Shown: positions 7,373-16,345 of the stretch, piece by piece
Numbering within the stretch: position 1 is the stretch's first letter
Layout: every line of letters starts with the position of its first letter
Source of the DNA: JBMTVN01 sp046047235
GTDB lineage: Bacteria > Verrucomicrobiota > Verrucomicrobiia > Limisphaerales > JAHDYP01
Assembly (NCBI GenBank): GCA_046047235.1
Contig: JBJOII010000046.1
Span: 1 to 28,645, forward strand
Direction: 5' to 3'
Length of the DNA stretch: 28,645 nucleotides
The notes under the pieces: generated by a model
Databases searched by the model: none
Seen by the model: the letters and a program-made list of their open reading frames with translations, nothing else
Told to the model about the DNA's origin: nothing
Program-made: the position numbers and the translations under genes

Positions 7373-7406
7373 AAAGCCGACAGCACACGCTGTCGGCTTT
7401 TCTTTT
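7373..7406 (+). terminator. Rho-independent terminator after sod, probably bidirectional
   Basis: Perfect 12-bp stem AAAGCCGACAGC (7373-7384) / GCTGTCGGCTTT (7389-7400) with loop ACAC, followed by TCTTTTTC. On the minus strand the stem ends in TTTTGTG, so it can also serve the convergent hisH transcript whose stop is at 7462. Confidence 0.92.
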
Positions 7407-7461
7407 TCCTCAAATCAACCCTGAGCCATCCGCCACCCGGCGGGCCGCGTCGCTTTGCGCC

Positions 7462-8076
7462 TCAGGCCAGGTCACAGAAATTCCGCAGCAACTGCAGCCC
7501 CGTCTTCTGGCTCTTCTCCGGATGAAACTGGGTCGCGAAAACCTGCCCCCTCCAAACGGCTGAAGCAAAGTTCACTCCGTAATCAGTCCGCCCCGCCACA
7601 ATCGCATCGTCCACCGGTTGCGGGTGAAAACTATGCACGAAATAAAAGTGGCTTCCCGATGGAATGCCTCGAAACAAGGGACACTCCGGCTGGATAACAT
7701 CGACCTGATTCCAGCCAATCTGGGGAACTTTCAAGCCGGGCTGGTCAGGAAAACGCACCACACTCCCTCCAAACACTTCCAAACCCTCCGCACAACTGTT
7801 GAACTCCTCACTGCGCTCAAACAAAGCCTGATAACCCACGCAAATCCCCAGAAACGGCCGACCGCTCGCGATGAAATTCTTCACGCTCCGCATCAACTCC
7901 TGCCGCTTCAGGGCGTTCATGCAGTCGTCAAAAGCCCCAACACCCGGCAGCACCATGGCAGCCGCCCCATCCACCCCCTCTGGCGTGCTAAACACTTCCA
8001 CCTGCACACCCAGATACAGCAGCGCCTTGTGCACACTCCTCAAATTGCCCGCCCCGTAATCGATCAACGCAATCAC
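7462..8076 (-). CDS. hisH: Imidazole glycerol phosphate synthase, glutamine amidotransferase subunit
   Basis: Class I glutamine amidotransferase that feeds ammonia to HisF in histidine biosynthesis. The protein begins with ALIDYGAGNLRSVHKAL, the canonical HisH start, so I use the GTG at 8076, giving 204 residues, the normal family length. A longer ATG frame would add 37 unrelated residues and run into pabB. Catalytic residues are Cys79 (FLGICVGYQALF), His185 and Glu187 (ATQFHPEKS). The oxyanion-strand PGVGAFDDCM is also present. It follows pabB by 46 bases, presumably on the same transcript. hisF is not in the window, so the two subunits are encoded apart, unlike in most his operons. No Shine-Dalgarno is visible. 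Confidence 0.93.
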   Translation of the reverse strand: MIALIDYGAGNLRSVHKALLYLGVQVEVFSTPEGVDGAAAMVLPGVGAFDDCMNALKRQELMRSVKNFIASGRPFLGICVGYQALFERSEEFNSCAEGLEVFGGSVVRFPDQPGLKVPQIGWNQVDVIQPECPLFRGIPSGSHFYFVHSFHPQPVDDAIVAGRTDYGVNFASAVWRGQVFATQFHPEKSQKTGLQLLRNFCDLA

Positions 8077-8122
8077 GCGACGGAGGTTACCAGCCGCCAG
8101 TCCGCAGGCAAGCCGAGGCACA

Positions 8123-9601
8123 TCAGAATCCAACGTCACCGCCCGACATGGCGCCCCCAACCCGAACCCCCCGCCCATCCCCCTCACCTACCACACCAAT
8201 GTCCTGCAACTGTCGAAAAGCAGCTGCCTTCACCAATGTCTCCTCGTACTCCGCCACCGGATCCGAGTCCGCCACAATTCCCGCACCCGCGTGGTAGTAA
8301 GCGATACCCTCCCGCACCAATGCCACCCGAATGGCAATCGAAAGCTGGCTCTCCCGGTTGAATCCCAGATACCCCAACGCCCCCGTATACGGCCCGCGGC
8401 TCACCGGCTCCAGTTCGTCAATAATCTGCATGGCCCTGATCTTCGGCGCACCAGTAATGCTCCCCCCGGGAAAGCACGCCGCCAACGCCTGAAAATGTGA
8501 AACGTCCGACCGCAGCTGCCCCTCCACGGTCGATACCAAATGCTGCACTTGCGCATACCGCTCCAAACGCAGCAAATCCGGCACACGCACCGTTCCGTAG
8601 TCGCAAACCCGACCGAGATCGTTCCGCAGCAAATCGGTAATCATCAGCAACTCAGCTCGCTCCTTGTCGCTCGACTGCAACTCGTAGCTCAACTGAGCAT
8701 CCCGCACAGGATCAGCATCCCGCGGACGCGTCCCCTTAATCGGCCGGGTCTCCACCCGTCCCCCGCTCATCAACATGAACAGCTCCGGCGAAGACGATAC
8801 CAGCCCGTAGTCGCCAAAATCCATCCAGGCCCCAAATGGCGCAGGCGAAAGACTGCTCAATTGCCGATACAACCCCCACGAGTCTCCCCGCCAAGGACGA
8901 CTCAACCGATGCGATATGTTTACCTGGTAGATATCACCCGACCGGATATAGGACTGCGCCGTCACCACCGCCCGCAGGTAACTCTCCCGCGACATCGAAC
9001 CTCTCGGCTCCGGGCCGGGCACTCCCACCACCCCACGAGCCGCATCGACTCCAATTTCCCCCTCCCGCGGTGAAGTCTCCAGCAACCGCAGCCAACGCCC
9101 CACTTGCTCCTGCTCAGCCCTCGCCGACCTCGATCCATCAGGCCGAATCCCTGTCGCCACCACCAACACCACCCCCTCCACGTGATCAAACACCACCAGA
9201 CTGTCGTAAAAACCCAGATCACAATCCGGCAACGCCAAGTCGTGCGCAGCCCGCCTCCCCACCGTCGGCTCCAGAAACCCTTTCAGATCATAACCCCAAC
9301 TCCCAAAGCACCCCCCCAAGGGAAAAGGCACGTCCACTGAATCCCCCATCTCATACCGCGCAACCAAAGTCGCCAAAGACAACCACGGATCTCCATACTG
9401 CTGAATCCGACGCCCCTCACACTCCAGCCGACACTGCGCCCCCCAACTCCGAAACGACAGAAAAGGCCAGCCCGTTACCAGCGAATACCTCGCCTTGCGG
9501 GAAATCTCACCCTGGCTCCGCAACAACACCGCCCGCGACCCCGGCGGAATCAAACCCACCAGGCTCTCGGGAGTGTGCGCAGTGTCAACCCGTCGGATCA
9601 T
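8123..9601 (-). CDS. pabB: Aminodeoxychorismate synthase component I (chorismate-binding)
   Basis: Converts chorismate plus ammonia to 4-amino-4-deoxychorismate for folate synthesis. The 492 residues comprise an N-terminal TrpE/PabB domain and a chorismate-binding domain from about 200. Motifs include SGDIYQVNISHR (221-232), the SSPELF strand, PIKGTRPR, GGSITGAPKIRAMQIIDELE and the C-terminal ADSDPVAEYEE. Lys289 in PIKGT marks PabB; anthranilate synthase has Ala there, so trpE is rejected. The last 20 or so residues are Gly-rich and unlike the family. The ATG overlaps the stop of the upstream PHP gene by four bases (ATGA), implying coupled translation. No pabA is nearby. The adjacent amidotransferase is HisH by sequence. 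Confidence 0.9.
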   Translation of the reverse strand: MIRRVDTAHTPESLVGLIPPGSRAVLLRSQGEISRKARYSLVTGWPFLSFRSWGAQCRLECEGRRIQQYGDPWLSLATLVARYEMGDSVDVPFPLGGCFGSWGYDLKGFLEPTVGRRAAHDLALPDCDLGFYDSLVVFDHVEGVVLVVATGIRPDGSRSARAEQEQVGRWLRLLETSPREGEIGVDAARGVVGVPGPEPRGSMSRESYLRAVVTAQSYIRSGDIYQVNISHRLSRPWRGDSWGLYRQLSSLSPAPFGAWMDFGDYGLVSSSPELFMLMSGGRVETRPIKGTRPRDADPVRDAQLSYELQSSDKERAELLMITDLLRNDLGRVCDYGTVRVPDLLRLERYAQVQHLVSTVEGQLRSDVSHFQALAACFPGGSITGAPKIRAMQIIDELEPVSRGPYTGALGYLGFNRESQLSIAIRVALVREGIAYYHAGAGIVADSDPVAEYEETLVKAAAFRQLQDIGVVGEGDGRGVRVGGAMSGGDVGF

Positions 9602-10761
9602 GGATTCGGCACAATGACGATCTGTAGCGGCAACTCCACCCGCAAGGCCTGCTCAGGCGCAACCAGCAGATTCGTCACGCGATACGGCAAGCCCACATCG
9701 CGCTTGCCCGCGGGTTCCATCGAAGTCACCTGCACTTTCGCCAACACGGTCTTCAACGGAGGCAACGTCAAGGATGACGGAAAGGTCAGCCCCGCCACCT
9801 CTCCATCGCGCTCCAGCTGATACTCGATCTCCGAATCATTGTGGATCTGCACCAGCACGCTGCCCGTCGACCTGAACTCCGCAGCCGAATTCAACACCTT
9901 CACCGACCCCCTGAAAATCGGCCCCAGGAATTGTTCCTCACCCAGCAGCCGATGATCCGCATACACAGCCGTGCGCCGGTCCTTCAGCGCCTCATGAATC
10001 GACTCCGCAGTGCGCTCCCGGGCAAATACCAACGTCAGCGGCCGATGATCACCATCGTGCACGTGGTAATCCAAATTCACCGGCGCGTGCACGTCTGAGT
10101 TGCTCATCAATGTCAGCTTCCGCTCCAGCGCCCAGGCAAACGCCTCCGGGTAGACCTCCCGGCTGTTCGCCACCTCAATCCCCTGCAAAATCCCCTTCTC
10201 CACCAACTCGGTATGCTCGTCATACCAACGCATCTTGCCGTCCTCCTCCAACTGCGCATCCCAGCCCGGATGGTTCCAAAACACAAATGCACCCTGACGC
10301 CGAGCCGCATCCAAAGCATCCCGCCAGTCCTCCACATCCAACGCATCCGAGTCTTCCAAAAAGATCGCATTCAAATGCCCCGGCGGCATCGATCGCGTCA
10401 CCTCCGAACCGTGAATGACGATCACGTTCAACGCCTCCCCCTCCGGACGGGCAATGTCATAGGCCCGATTGTGGTTGGTCGGCAAATCCTCCTTGTGCGG
10501 CTGATACTCGATGTGATCCGTAATGGCCACCGCATCCAACCCTTCCCGCCACGCCTCCTCCGAACGCACCGTCGGCCACACACTCCCATCCGAAAACACC
10601 GTGTGAATGTGAAAGTCACACTTCAAAGTCCGGTATCCCGGAATGTCCGGAATCCGCACCGGCGTCCTCGCCCGCACCACCCGCTCATGCCCCAATACCG
10701 CGGTCGACATCACTCCCGCCAACAACATCGCAGCACACCAACGCTGAACAATACGCTTCAT
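9598..10761 (-). CDS. Secreted PHP-domain metallo-phosphoesterase
   Basis: A 387-residue protein from ATG 10761, where a signal peptide begins (MKRIVQRWCAAMLLAGVMST, cleavage probably near VLGHE). The longer frame adds 13 residues ahead of the signal and is rejected. The PHP fold is shown by DFHIHTVFSDG (His51, His53), ITDHIEY (Asp82, His83), VIHGSEVT, FWNHPGWD, GIEVANS and SNSDVHAP, together supplying the multinuclear metal site. The final 110 residues look like a beta-sandwich tail. PHP domains hydrolyse phosphoesters; export argues against the histidinol-phosphatase role despite hisH lying two genes away. The substrate is unknown. It is coupled to pabB by a four-base overlap and follows the M16 peptidase gene after 104 bases. 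Confidence 0.87.
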   Translation of the reverse strand: MKRIVQRWCAAMLLAGVMSTAVLGHERVVRARTPVRIPDIPGYRTLKCDFHIHTVFSDGSVWPTVRSEEAWREGLDAVAITDHIEYQPHKEDLPTNHNRAYDIARPEGEALNVIVIHGSEVTRSMPPGHLNAIFLEDSDALDVEDWRDALDAARRQGAFVFWNHPGWDAQLEEDGKMRWYDEHTELVEKGILQGIEVANSREVYPEAFAWALERKLTLMSNSDVHAPVNLDYHVHDGDHRPLTLVFARERTAESIHEALKDRRTAVYADHRLLGEEQFLGPIFRGSVKVLNSAAEFRSTGSVLVQIHNDSEIEYQLERDGEVAGLTFPSSLTLPPLKTVLAKVQVTSMEPAGKRDVGLPYRVTNLLVAPEQALRVELPLQIVIVPNP

Positions 10762-10865
10762 GATGAACCCGACCCTAGTCACACCTCCCGGTTCCGGCAA
10801 GACCGGCCGTCCACCACCGCATGAAGTTCACCCAACAGCCCCCAAACCGAAACAATGCAACCCGC

Positions 10866-12146
10866 TCAATACCCCGCCAGCATCCGTTTCAACCCGGCCG
10901 CCGACTTCATCGGCCCCACCAAGGCCAAACTCATCCGGTCCGCCTGACAATACTCCCGCATCACCCGACTCACCTCCGTCGGCGTGACTTGCGCCACCCT
11001 CCGTCTCACCGCCGCCTCGGTAGAAACCCGGTCATACCCCGTCAACTGTTCCCCCACCCAGTTCATCCGGTTCTCGGTGTTCTCCAGACTCAAATCCATC
11101 TGCCCCAAAACATAATCCCTCGCCCGCTCAAACTCCGCCCGCCCCGGAGGCCTCGCCGACAACCGCTTCAGCTCTCCCAGTACCAACTCCAACGCCTTGC
11201 CCACATTCCGTGCATCCAACCCCGCCGACATCGCGAACAGCCCCGTATCCGCATAATGACTCAGCGAACTGTAAATGCTGTAAGCCATCCCGTGCTTCTC
11301 CCGCACCACCTGAAACAACCGGGAACTCATGTTCTCCCCCAAAATCGCATTCGCCAGCCTCAGGGCAAACCGACGGGAATCAAAACGTGAACATACCCTC
11401 AACCCCAGTACCAACTGGGTCTGCTCCACATCCTTGGTCTGTAGCACCACCCTCGGCCCATCCTGCTTCTCCACAACCGGCGCAAAGGCCTGCCTCCCCC
11501 CCTCCGGCAACCCCCTCAAATAACGCCTCGCCAGTCTCACCAGCCGATCATGGGAAACCTGCCCCGCCGCCACCAACACCGTCGAACCCGCGTTGAAATA
11601 CTTCCGTTGAAATTCAATCAAATCGCCCCGCTTCAACCTCTGCACCGACTCCATGCTGCCCGTCAAAGATCGCCCCAGGGGCTGATCCGGCCAAATCGCC
11701 GCATTCAGCAACTCCTGCACATGCTGATGCGGCTGGTCCAGATACATCGAAATCTCCTCCTGAATCACCCCCCTCTCCCGTTCCAGCTCCCCGGCCGCAA
11801 ACCGCGACCCCAGCAGCATGTCGCTCAACACATCCAGCAGTAGCTCCAGCTGGTCGTACCTCGCCCGCGCATAAAAACAAGTGCTCTCCTCACCCGTAAA
11901 CGCATTCAGATACCCCCCCACACCCTCCACTGCCTGCGAGATCTGCGAAGCATTCCGCCGCCTCGTCCCCTTAAACAACATGTGCTCAATGAAATGACAG
12001 ACCCCGTTCGCCTCCGCCGCCTCGTGCCGCCCCCCTGTCGCCAACCATAACCCCAAACTCACACTGGCCCGGCCCGGCATGAAAACCGAAGCCACCGTCA
12101 AACCCGACGGCAAACGCGTAACCTGCACTCCCTCAACCCGGCTCAT
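10866..12146 (-). CDS. M16-family zinc metallopeptidase (mitochondrial processing peptidase-like)
   Basis: A 426-residue M16B peptidase. The inverted zinc motif HFIEH has His51, Glu54 and His55, and Glu131 in VIQEEISMYLD lies 76 residues after the second His, as the family requires. GGYLNAFTGEESTCFYA and the C-terminal-half segment HGMAYSIYSSLSHYADTGLF (the binding-cleft block) are also typical. The single-chain two-domain size fits bacterial processing-type peptidases. No signal peptide is present, so it is probably cytoplasmic. The ATG overlaps the stop of the LOG-family gene by four bases (ATGA at 12143-12146), indicating a coupled pair. Its physiological substrate cannot be inferred. Confidence 0.92.
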   Translation of the reverse strand: MSRVEGVQVTRLPSGLTVASVFMPGRASVSLGLWLATGGRHEAAEANGVCHFIEHMLFKGTRRRNASQISQAVEGVGGYLNAFTGEESTCFYARARYDQLELLLDVLSDMLLGSRFAAGELERERGVIQEEISMYLDQPHQHVQELLNAAIWPDQPLGRSLTGSMESVQRLKRGDLIEFQRKYFNAGSTVLVAAGQVSHDRLVRLARRYLRGLPEGGRQAFAPVVEKQDGPRVVLQTKDVEQTQLVLGLRVCSRFDSRRFALRLANAILGENMSSRLFQVVREKHGMAYSIYSSLSHYADTGLFAMSAGLDARNVGKALELVLGELKRLSARPPGRAEFERARDYVLGQMDLSLENTENRMNWVGEQLTGYDRVSTEAAVRRRVAQVTPTEVSRVMREYCQADRMSLALVGPMKSAAGLKRMLAGY

Positions 12147-12823
12147 GCGAAAGCTTTCGAAATCCCCTGCGGAGGCCCTACCCTGCGCTGGTAGTCCAGG
12201 ATCAACTCCAGCGCCTCATCCACACTGTCAGTCAATGTAGCCAGTTCAATGTCCCCCTTGCTGATATATCCCGCCCCCTCCAAATCCGTCCGCATCCACT
12301 TCAACAACCCCCGCCAATACTTCTTCCCAAACATAATCATCGGGAACTGCGTCAACCGATGCGTCTGAACCAAAGTCATCACTTCAAAAAACTCATCCAA
12401 AGTCCCAAACCCGCCAGGCATAAACACAAAACCCAGACTGTACTTCGCAAAACACACCTTGCGCGCAAAGAAATAGTGGAAGTTGATCGGCACGTTCGCA
12501 TACGGATTCGGCTCTTGCTCAAACGGAAGCTCAATGTTCAACCCCACCGACTTCCCTTTCCCCATCGCCGCCCCACGATTCGCCGCCGCCATAATCCCCG
12601 GCCCTCCCCCCGTAATCACCCCCATGCCGTGCTTCGCCAAACCCTTCGCCAACTCCATCGTCGCCTTGTAATACCGATCCCCCGCCTTGGTCCGCGCGGA
12701 CCCGAATACGGTCACCGCCGGCCCCACATTCGACATCGTCTCAAACGAATCCACAAACTCCGCCATAATACGGAATATGCGCCACGGATCCTCTCGCGTG
12801 AAACCAGGGTTCTGCTCGCTCAT
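12143..12823 (-). CDS. LOG/TIGR00730-family nucleotide phosphoribohydrolase-like protein
   Basis: A Rossmann-type protein of 226 residues from ATG 12823 (a GTG at 12844 would add seven). It carries the family signatures VTVFGSAR, VITGGGPGIMAAANRGA and MPGGFGTLDEFFEVMTLVQT, the last being the PGGxGTxxE catalytic/nucleotide-binding motif. Characterised members release a free base from nucleoside 5-prime-monophosphates, for example cytokinin ribotides in plants; in most bacteria the natural substrate is unsettled. It is often mislabelled lysine decarboxylase, for which there is no support here. It is cytoplasmic. It is translationally coupled to the M16 peptidase downstream and separated from nrdJ upstream by a strong terminator. 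Confidence 0.9.
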   Translation of the reverse strand: MSEQNPGFTREDPWRIFRIMAEFVDSFETMSNVGPAVTVFGSARTKAGDRYYKATMELAKGLAKHGMGVITGGGPGIMAAANRGAAMGKGKSVGLNIELPFEQEPNPYANVPINFHYFFARKVCFAKYSLGFVFMPGGFGTLDEFFEVMTLVQTHRLTQFPMIMFGKKYWRGLLKWMRTDLEGAGYISKGDIELATLTDSVDEALELILDYQRRVGPPQGISKAFA

Positions 12824-12885
12824 AGCTCGGGACGCTATCACCACGCACCTCCCATTGCCAACGGTGAATCAACAGGTCACCCACC

Positions 12886-12922
12886 AAAAAAGCGGGCCCG
12901 GAACATTACGCTCCGGGCCCGC
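12886..12922 (-). terminator. Rho-independent terminator of nrdJ
   Basis: Perfect 11-bp stem GCGGGCCCGGA (12892-12902) / TCCGGGCCCGC (12912-12922) with a 9-base loop. Read on the minus strand the stem is followed by TTTTTT (12891-12886). It lies 31 bases after the nrdJ stop and insulates the LOG/M16 operon. Confidence 0.93.
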
Positions 12923-12952
12923 CGAGGAACCAAACCAACAGCTACAAAACCA

Positions 12953-15900
12953 TCAGGAACATCCCAGGCTCTCGCCGCAGTTCAGGCACTTGAAACAAGC
13001 ACCGTTCCGCACCGCCACGTGCCCGCAGTTCGGACACGTCGGCGCATCCTGCATGAAATGCGCCACCGCCTCAGTCAGACTGCCCGGCGCCTTCAAGACA
13101 TCCGCCCGCCCCGCAGCCAAACCACCACCGTTCCCACTCTTCACCCCCTCCACCCTGTTCTTCAACAAAATGGTCGTCTCCTCATCCGCCAAGGCCAACT
13201 CAGGCACCGGACGATTCAGTTTTTTTTTGACCTCCTCCATGAGGCCCGGAATCGCCAGCTCAGGCTGGTTGCGACTCAATCCGCTCGCCTCCCGATAGCC
13301 GTCGATGAACTGGATCGCCAACCAGCGGAACACATAGTCGATGATCGATGAAGCACTCCGGATCTCCGGGTTCTTCGTGAAACCCGAAGGCTCAAACCGC
13401 TGATGCGCAAACTTCTTCACCAACGCATCCAACGGCACACCATACTGCAATGCCATGCTCGTCAACGTCCCGATCGCATCCATCAAACCCCCAATGGTCG
13501 AACCTTCCTTCGCCATCGTGATGAACATCTCACCCGGCTGACCATCTTCAAACAACCCCACAGTCAGGTAACCCTCGTGCCCCGCAATGTCGAACTTGTG
13601 CGTCACCGAGGAACGCGTGTCCGGCAACCGGCGCCGCAACGGCTGGCCACTCTCACCCTCCAACCGCTTCACCTCACTCTCCAATGTCGCAATCCGACTC
13701 TGCAAATCAGCCGATTCACCCTCAGCCTTCACCTCCTTCGACTCCTTGCCCTTGCCGCCCTTGCTCGTGTTCAAAGGCTGCGACCGCTTCGATCCATCAC
13801 GGTAAATCGCCACACACTTCAACCCCATGCGCCAGGCCTCCACATAGGTGTTCTTGATCTCGGCCACCGTGCTCTCCTGCGGCATGTTCACGGTCTTCGA
13901 AATCGCCCCGCTGATAAACGGCTGCGCCGCCGCCATCATCTGCAAATGCGCCAAATAATGAATGCTCCGCTTGCCGCGATATGGCTTGAATGCACAGTCA
14001 AACACCGCCAGATGCTCAGAACGCAGCCCGCTCTTCACTTCCTGCCCCTCGTCCTCCACATCCTCAATCGTGTCATACTTCTCAATGTGCGCCACAATCC
14101 GGTCAATCTCCGCCTGGCTGTAGTCCAAACGACGCAAGGCATCCGGCACCGTCCGGTTCACGATCTTCAACATCCCGCCCCCGGCCAATAACTTGTACTT
14201 CACCAAAGCAATGTCCGGCTCCACCCCCGTCGTGTCACAGTCCATCAGGAAGGCAATCGTCCCCGTCGGCGCCAAGACCGTCACCTGCGCATTGCGATAA
14301 CCACTCTTGCGCCCCCCTGCCAACGCCTGCTCCCAGCAAACCCGCGCCTCGTCCTTCAAATAATTGAATTCCTCCGAAGGATGAATGTCCTCCACCGCCG
14401 CCCGGTGGTTCTCCACCACCTCCAACATCGAATCCACATTGTTCCGCCCCGCAGGCTTGCTCACATGCGAACAACGCGCATCCCGATAACCCGCAAACGC
14501 CCCCTTGATATCCGCCAACCGCGCAGACTGCTCATACGCATGCCCCGTCATGATCGACGTAATCGCCCCAGCCAGTGCCCGTCCTTCATCCGAGTCATAC
14601 GGCAAACCATAGCTCATCACCAAGGAACCCAAGTTCGCATAACCCAAACCCAGCGTCCGGAAAATGTGCGAGTTCTCCGCAATCATCTGCGTCGGGTAAC
14701 TCGCGTTGTCCACCAGAATCTCCTGCGCCGTAATGTAAATCCGCACCGCCGCCTTGAAACGCTCAGCGTTAAACCGCCCGTCCGCTTCCTTGAACTTCAT
14801 CAGGTTCAACGACGCCAGATTACAGGCCGTGTTGTTGATGAACACATACTCGGAACACGGATTCGTCGAGTGAATCGGCTCCGTCCCCTTGCACGTGTGC
14901 CACTTCTGAATCGCCCCATCAAACTGCAAACCCGGATCCCCACAAACCCACGTCCCCTCCGCAATCTTGTCCAATAAACCCCCGGCATCCTTCTTCTCCA
15001 ACGGCCGGCCCGAGGTCACACTCCGCGTCCACCACTCGCGACCATCCACCGCCGCCTGCATAAACTCGTCGCTCACCCGAACCGACAGGTTCTCGTTCTG
15101 ATACATGACGCTGCCATACGCCTCGCCGTTGTACGAACCGTCATACCCCTGCTCAATCAATGCCCAGGCCTTGCGCTCCTCCTTCTGCTTCGCATCAATG
15201 AACTCCTCAATGTCACCATGCCAGTCCCGCAAGGTGTTCATCTTCGCCGCCCGACGCGTCTTGCCACCCGACTTCACCACGTTGGCCACCTGATCGTAAA
15301 CCTTCAGGAACGACAACGGACCACTCGGACGCCCACCACCACTCAACTTCTCCTTGCTCGACCGGATAGGACTCAAATCACTCCCCGTCCCGGATCCATA
15401 CTTGAACAACATGGCCTCCGCATGCGCCAACTGCATGATCGATTCCATGTTGTCGTCCACCGACTGAATAAAGCACGCACTCCCCTGCGGATACTCATAC
15501 TGCGTCCCCGCACGCTTCGCCTGCTTCGCCTTCGGATCCCAGTGCCAGTTCCCCGGTGCCGAGTTCTTGCCCACCCCATATTGATGATACAATCCCACGT
15601 TGAACCAAACGGGAGAGTTGAACGCCCCATACTGGTTCACACACAACCACGTCAGCTCCTGCTCAAACACCTTCCCGTCCGCCTTGCTGAAATAACCGTC
15701 CGCCACACCCCAGTCCGCTATCGTCCGGCATACCCGCCGAATCAACTGCTTCACCGATGTCTCGCGCTCAGACGTGTTCTGCTCCCCATAAAAATACTTC
15801 GACACCACCACCTTGGTCGCCAAAACCGACCACGACTTCGGAACCTCCACCCCCTCCTGCTTGAAAATCACCTTGCCCGAGTCGTCCGTAATCTCCGCCG

Positions 15901-16084
15901 TCCGCTGATCCCACTGAATCTCGTCAAAGGGATCTACCTGCGGCGAACTGAATACACGCTCCACCTTCAGGGTCTTGGATTTCGATGTCTGGCGGCGTCC
16001 ACCAAGGGCACGACCACCACGGTTGCGGGTGCTTCCACCCTTCGCAGACGAAGGCGTCATAACAGGTTCACGGGCATCAATCAT
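12953..16084 (-). CDS. nrdJ: Adenosylcobalamin-dependent (class II) ribonucleoside-diphosphate reductase
   Basis: A 1043-residue reductase making deoxyribonucleotides with a B12-generated thiyl radical, independent of oxygen. The active-site loop STNPCSEY supplies Asn408, Cys410 (thiyl) and Glu412; Cys204 (GSACFIQS) and Cys421 (ACNLASLNL) form the reducible pair with the spacing seen in Thermotoga NrdJ. The phosphate-binding PTGTIAFLMDCDTTGVEPD is present. The C-terminus is a zinc-ribbon-like tail with CPNCG and CFKCLNCG, ending in a Cys expected to relay reduction. The first 40 residues are basic and low in complexity; ATG 16084 is used, and ATG 16060 is an alternative. The gene has its own promoter with a candidate NrdR operator and its own terminator. 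No other reductase class is seen in the window. Confidence 0.96.
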   Translation of the reverse strand: MIDAREPVMTPSSAKGGSTRNRGGRALGGRRQTSKSKTLKVERVFSSPQVDPFDEIQWDQRTAEITDDSGKVIFKQEGVEVPKSWSVLATKVVVSKYFYGEQNTSERETSVKQLIRRVCRTIADWGVADGYFSKADGKVFEQELTWLCVNQYGAFNSPVWFNVGLYHQYGVGKNSAPGNWHWDPKAKQAKRAGTQYEYPQGSACFIQSVDDNMESIMQLAHAEAMLFKYGSGTGSDLSPIRSSKEKLSGGGRPSGPLSFLKVYDQVANVVKSGGKTRRAAKMNTLRDWHGDIEEFIDAKQKEERKAWALIEQGYDGSYNGEAYGSVMYQNENLSVRVSDEFMQAAVDGREWWTRSVTSGRPLEKKDAGGLLDKIAEGTWVCGDPGLQFDGAIQKWHTCKGTEPIHSTNPCSEYVFINNTACNLASLNLMKFKEADGRFNAERFKAAVRIYITAQEILVDNASYPTQMIAENSHIFRTLGLGYANLGSLVMSYGLPYDSDEGRALAGAITSIMTGHAYEQSARLADIKGAFAGYRDARCSHVSKPAGRNNVDSMLEVVENHRAAVEDIHPSEEFNYLKDEARVCWEQALAGGRKSGYRNAQVTVLAPTGTIAFLMDCDTTGVEPDIALVKYKLLAGGGMLKIVNRTVPDALRRLDYSQAEIDRIVAHIEKYDTIEDVEDEGQEVKSGLRSEHLAVFDCAFKPYRGKRSIHYLAHLQMMAAAQPFISGAISKTVNMPQESTVAEIKNTYVEAWRMGLKCVAIYRDGSKRSQPLNTSKGGKGKESKEVKAEGESADLQSRIATLESEVKRLEGESGQPLRRRLPDTRSSVTHKFDIAGHEGYLTVGLFEDGQPGEMFITMAKEGSTIGGLMDAIGTLTSMALQYGVPLDALVKKFAHQRFEPSGFTKNPEIRSASSIIDYVFRWLAIQFIDGYREASGLSRNQPELAIPGLMEEVKKKLNRPVPELALADEETTILLKNRVEGVKSGNGGGLAAGRADVLKAPGSLTEAVAHFMQDAPTCPNCGHVAVRNGACFKCLNCGESLGCS

Positions 16085-16165
16085 GGCAACAACAGGGGGC
16101 TGGACTGCAAATACACTAAACTCAACACTTTACGGCCAAAACGACTGGGACGCTTGGGCCGTTAG

Positions 16166-16212
16166 GCCCCACCAATAGGGGCGAGTCCGAAAAATAGCCC
16201 AATATGTTGTGG
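16166..16212 (-). promoter_or_regulatory. Candidate paired NrdR boxes upstream of nrdJ
   Basis: The strong box at 16197-16212 (plus-strand GCCCAATATGTTGTGG) matches 9 of 10 positions of the NrdR core CwAtATaTwG. A weaker site at 16166-16181 matches 6 of 10 and lies exactly 31 bases away, the usual three-helical-turn spacing. NrdR represses reductase genes when dATP is plentiful. nrdR itself is not in this window. Confidence 0.65.
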
Positions 16213-16218
16213 GGACAA
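16191..16218 (-). promoter_or_regulatory. Candidate nrdJ promoter
   Basis: On the minus strand TTGTCC (16218-16213) and TATTTT (16196-16191) are 16 bases apart. The strong NrdR box fills this spacer exactly. Transcription would begin near 16184, giving a leader of about 100 bases that includes a small GGGCC-GTTA-GGCCC hairpin (16157-16170 region). No cobalamin riboswitch signature is seen in the leader. Confidence 0.5.
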
Positions 16219-16345
16219 GCCCTTTTTGAGGAATTGTTACTTGAACGAAAACGTGGGGACTTTTCGGACATTTTACCCCCTCAGAAATCAGCACCCCACC
16301 CCCAAGCCCCCCAAAAAATCACCCCCACTTGCCTACACCAGAAAC

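Noticed and set aside
8123..9601. Anthranilate synthase trpE as the identity of this gene
   Set aside because: The PIKGT motif with Lys289 is diagnostic of PabB rather than the PIAGT of TrpE.
9598..10761. Histidinol phosphatase, suggested by the PHP domain near hisH
   Set aside because: A clear signal peptide places the protein outside the cytoplasm and the C-terminal tail is unlike HisK-type enzymes.
16085..16345. A cobalamin riboswitch upstream of the B12-dependent reductase
   Set aside because: It was looked for because of the cofactor, but no B12-box-like conserved sequence is visible; the NrdR-type boxes explain regulation better.
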